Shown: positions 31,356-33,540 of the stretch, in pieces
Numbering within the stretch: the first letter of the stretch is position 1
How the letters are laid out: the number at the start of each line of letters is the position of its first letter
Origin: a virus
Virus record (IMG/VR): IMGVR_UViG_3300021601_000006
Span: 1-33,540 of that record
Strand: one strand, 5' to 3'
Length of the DNA stretch: 33,540 bases
The notes under the pieces: generated by a model
Seen by the model: the letters and a program-made list of their open reading frames with translations, nothing else
What the model was told of the DNA's origin: nothing
Databases searched by the model: none
Position numbers and translations under genes: made by a program

Positions 31356-32928
31356 GTCAGCAGCAATGACAAGATTAGAATTAGAAACAAAGTTAAAACA
31401 AGCTTACACTATTGCGGAGCTAGCATCAGCACGCAGTATAAAAGGATATTTAGACTCTGTAATTATAGACTCACGCCCTGAACCCAGGCGGTTCGCACAT
31501 GTCGCACGACCTTGGCAATGGCGTAGAACTGATTACATGATGGCACCTATTGAGGCGTTGTGTGGTTTACGCCCTGAGTTTAAAGGACCTCGTAACACAT
31601 GGGAAACACTTCCCCGTGGTCACGATAAGACAACAGGACTCGCACGCATATGTAATTGGGTACTAGCGTTCAGTCGTAAACCAATTGAGATAGTTGCAGC
31701 AGCGGCAGATTTCGACCAAGCAGCACTACTTGTTGAGTCTATGGCAGCAGAGGCTAGATTGAATCCTTGGTTAGCTAAAAGAATTGTGTATGGTGCTAAG
31801 AGGATCAAAGGACCGGGTGGAATACTAAAGATTCTAACTGCGGATAGTGCAACATCATTTGGTCTTAGAGCAGATTTGGTTGTGTGTGACGAAGTCACGC
31901 ACTGGAAGAAAAGAGACTTGTGGGATACGCTATGGTCAGGTAGGCAGAAGAGACCTGGATCTGTGTTTGTTGTTATCACAAACGCTGGCACACTTGGTTC
32001 GTGGCAACATGAGATTGTAGAACAAGTTAAGACTGATGATAGCTGGACAGTCTACGAGGCTAACGGACAATTAGACTCTTGGATGGATGCAGAAGCTATC
32101 CAGCGTGATCGAGCACTATTACCTAATGGTGTTGCACGCCGTGTGCTAGACAATGTGTGGATTGACCCAGCAGAAGAGTCAGGTTATCTAACAAGAGCAG
32201 AGATAAATTTAGGTACACAGCTAGGTGCAACAAAAAACCTTGTTTATACGACATCCGGTCTGCATGGCATGGAGTATGTTGCTGCAATTGATTATGGAGC
32301 CAGAAGAGATAGGACTTCCATGTGTGTTATGCACCGTGATTTGGATGGTGTTTATGTGCTTGACAGAATGGACATTATCCAGGGCACACCACTTGCACCA
32401 GTACCAATTGCTACTGTTGATTCATGGATAGAGAATGTAGCGGCTAACTTCAACAATCCCACTATAATTATAGACCCTTGGCAGATGGAAGCCACAGTTC
32501 AAAAGTATGAACACAGACTGCGTTGCACTAGATTTGATGGGCGTTCAGGTAAGTCTAATTATGAGATGGCGGAGTTGCTAAGGAGCCTATTAGTCAACAA
32601 CCAATTAGCGTGGTATTCTGAACCTGCACCACTACAAGTTGGTAAGAGAAAAGAGACACTTGTTGAGGAGATGGCAGGCCTAATAATCAAGACAACAGGT
32701 GCCTCGTACAGATTCGACCACACGAATGGCCTGCACGATGACCGCACAGTATCAATGGGCATGGCGCTAGTCACACTAGCTGGTCAACAACAAGTAGGCC
32801 CGTGGGTAGCACCTGGTAGCCTGCTCAAACCAGCTCCCACAGATTATAGCCTGCGCACACCTAAGTTCAATGGTATGTTTGGCTTAGGTCTAAAACCGGA
32901 CAGTGCAGGTCGCAATATATTTGGTTAG
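31354..32928 (+). CDS. terL: Terminase large subunit (TerL)
   Basis: This 524-residue ATPase-nuclease packages DNA into the prohead. The ATPase has Walker A PRGHDKTT (Arg88, Lys92, Thr93), Walker B LVVCDE (Asp179, Glu180) and the coupling motif starting at Asn210 (NAGT). The nuclease acidic residues are Asp313 in AIDYGARRD, Asp374 in IIIDPW, and Asp462/Asp463 in LHDDRT. The Walker A form R-G-x-x-K-T is usual for terminases. The start has only a weak GGGA upstream; a second ATG lies 12 bases on. It is separated from terS by about 1.5 kb of small genes, and a repeat-rich non-coding region follows. Confidence 0.95.
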   Translation: MSAAMTRLELETKLKQAYTIAELASARSIKGYLDSVIIDSRPEPRRFAHVARPWQWRRTDYMMAPIEALCGLRPEFKGPRNTWETLPRGHDKTTGLARICNWVLAFSRKPIEIVAAAADFDQAALLVESMAAEARLNPWLAKRIVYGAKRIKGPGGILKILTADSATSFGLRADLVVCDEVTHWKKRDLWDTLWSGRQKRPGSVFVVITNAGTLGSWQHEIVEQVKTDDSWTVYEANGQLDSWMDAEAIQRDRALLPNGVARRVLDNVWIDPAEESGYLTRAEINLGTQLGATKNLVYTTSGLHGMEYVAAIDYGARRDRTSMCVMHRDLDGVYVLDRMDIIQGTPLAPVPIATVDSWIENVAANFNNPTIIIDPWQMEATVQKYEHRLRCTRFDGRSGKSNYEMAELLRSLLVNNQLAWYSEPAPLQVGKRKETLVEEMAGLIIKTTGASYRFDHTNGLHDDRTVSMGMALVTLAGQQQVGPWVAPGSLLKPAPTDYSLRTPKFNGMFGLGLKPDSAGRNIFG

Positions 32929-33084
32929 CCTGCACTTACCATGTTACAAACTGTGGGCATCGCTGCGCGATAGCCTGCATTGTGTACTATAAAATTGTAG
33001 CGGCTCCGCGCCGCCTCCATGCAAAAACATGTAGTGCACTTCGTGCACATCAGTTGTAGTCTGTAGTTGCAGGTCGCTACGCTC

Positions 33085-33337
33085 CCTGCACAAAAGCGGC
33101 GAATTAAAGATATAAATAGTCTTAATCTATTTTTAGTTGCAGGCTATCACCAAACGCTATAAAAATAGGGGTTTCAGCACACCGCGCCGCTGCCTGCACA
33201 TTAGAGATAAGAGATGTGCGAATATATTTTATTGCCTGCATCGATGTGCACCAAAGCCTATAAATATAGGTGTTTCGTGCAGGCTTCTTTTCTTGCCTGC
33301 ACAATAGCGGCGAATAACGGATATAACTACTCTCAAT
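33085..33337 (+). repeat. Two copies of a 42-base direct repeat
   Basis: Copies at 33085-33126 and 33296-33337 both begin CCTGCACAA, contain AGCGGCGAAT and GATATAA, and end in TCT-x-AAT. I count 35 identical positions of 42. They are 211 bases apart and bracket the first two stem-loops. Confidence 0.85.
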
Positions 33338-33407
33338 ATATTAAGACTCAACATGTGCGTTATTATTATTTTGCATGTTCACCAAAGCCTATGTTTATAG
33401 GGGTTTC
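33148..33407 (+). repeat. Three copies of a CACCAAA-CCTAT stem-loop
   Basis: Copies start at 33148, 33249 and 33380. Each reads CACCAAA, a short link, (C)CTAT, a variable 2-4 base loop (AAAA, AA or GTTT), ATAG(G), G or GG, then GTTTC. The CCTAT/ATAGG and AAA/TTT arms pair in every copy although the loop differs. In the second copy GCAC and GTGC extend the stem. Spacing is about 101 and 131 bases. Confidence 0.8.
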
Positions 33408-33540
33408 ATGACATACATTAGAGACACGCTTAGTGCACTATTACCTATTGCGGATAAGCGTAGTATAAATATATTTTTATTTTTTTTATTTTTTTTCTAT
33501 TGACATCGAGTACGGCGTTTTTTTTTATTTTTTTTTTTTT

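Larger units (their letters stand above)
32929..33540. other. 612-base repeat-rich non-coding region, possible packaging site or origin
   Basis: No supported gene is present; short frames here cross the repeats. The first third has small GC-rich hairpins: ATCGC-TGC-GCGAT at 32959, CGGC-TCCGC-GCCG at 33001, GTGCAC-TTC-GTGCAC at 33034. GCCTGCA or TGCAGGC words recur about eight times in both orientations, one pair forming a hairpin at 33278-33301. A 42-base direct repeat (33085-33126 and 33296-33337) and three related stem-loops are listed separately. ACGCTTA/TAAGCGT (33426-33461) is a further inverted repeat. From about 33465 the sequence is nearly all T and A, with a TTGACA at 33500 inside it. 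Confidence 0.75.

Noticed and set aside
33122-33411. Short open frames on both strands in the right-end repeat region
   Set aside because: They cross the stem-loops and direct repeats, have no ribosome binding sites and no coding-like composition.
1-33540. tRNA genes and CRISPR arrays
   Set aside because: I looked for T-arm-like sequences and for regularly spaced short repeats; none gives a cloverleaf or a repeat-spacer pattern. The right-end repeats are too few and too structured for CRISPR.

Overview
The window is 33.5 kb of a tailed double-stranded DNA phage (or a prophage of one). It has about 36 densely packed genes, all on the + strand except one small gene. Genes often overlap by 1 to 4 bases (stop and start sharing TAATG or ATGA), the bases are moderately AT-rich, and the standard code is used. 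No capsid, portal, integrase or tRNA gene is visible, so this is part of a larger genome. The first gene runs in from beyond the left edge. The host cannot be read directly. The sigma-54 type promoter, the IPT/TIG and beta-helix adhesin and several protein motifs would suit a phage of an aquatic Gram-negative-type host, perhaps planctomycete-like; this is a low-confidence inference.

Layout. Positions 1-8049 hold virion genes, probably neck, tail and baseplate, ending in an 892-residue protein. Positions 8051-17551 encode the host-contact apparatus: a 1033-residue collagen-like tail fibre, two accessory fibre proteins, and a 1416-residue mosaic adhesin with BspA-like leucine-rich repeats, IPT/TIG domains, a Pro-Thr linker and a beta-helix. 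Positions 17551-19914 look like a lysis cassette: a Cys-rich protein, three small membrane proteins, a C39-like cysteine peptidase and a membrane-anchored protein. Positions 19914-21767 hold a cytosine-methyltransferase-like protein, a small conserved protein, a YqaJ exonuclease and a GNAT acetyltransferase. A 305-base control region follows, with a textbook sigma-54 promoter and a strong hairpin.

Positions 22073-29856 form the replication and recombination operon: four small unknown proteins (one extremely acidic), RecT-like annealing protein, SSB-like protein, primase-helicase, Hjc-like resolvase, family A DNA polymerase, a MazZ-type nucleotide diphosphohydrolase, and the small terminase, whose 5' end is overprinted on the diphosphohydrolase gene. 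A terminator closes the operon. Three small genes (30055-30831) with their own terminator follow. Next comes a perfect sigma-70 promoter with a hairpin at its start, firing antisense to the only minus-strand gene and towards the large terminase (31354-32928). The last 612 bases are non-coding and repetitive, with three related stem-loops, direct repeats, GC-rich mini-hairpins and long T tracts; a packaging site or origin is possible.

How it works together: YqaJ exonuclease, RecT and SSB form a two-component recombination system. Primase-helicase, PolA and resolvase copy and process DNA. TerS and TerL package it. The fibres and adhesin bind the host, and the peptidase with small membrane proteins probably release progeny. 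The most unusual signals are the sigma-54 promoter, a perfect 34-bp palindrome inside a virion gene, the right-end stem-loop array, and the antisense arrangement next to the terminase.
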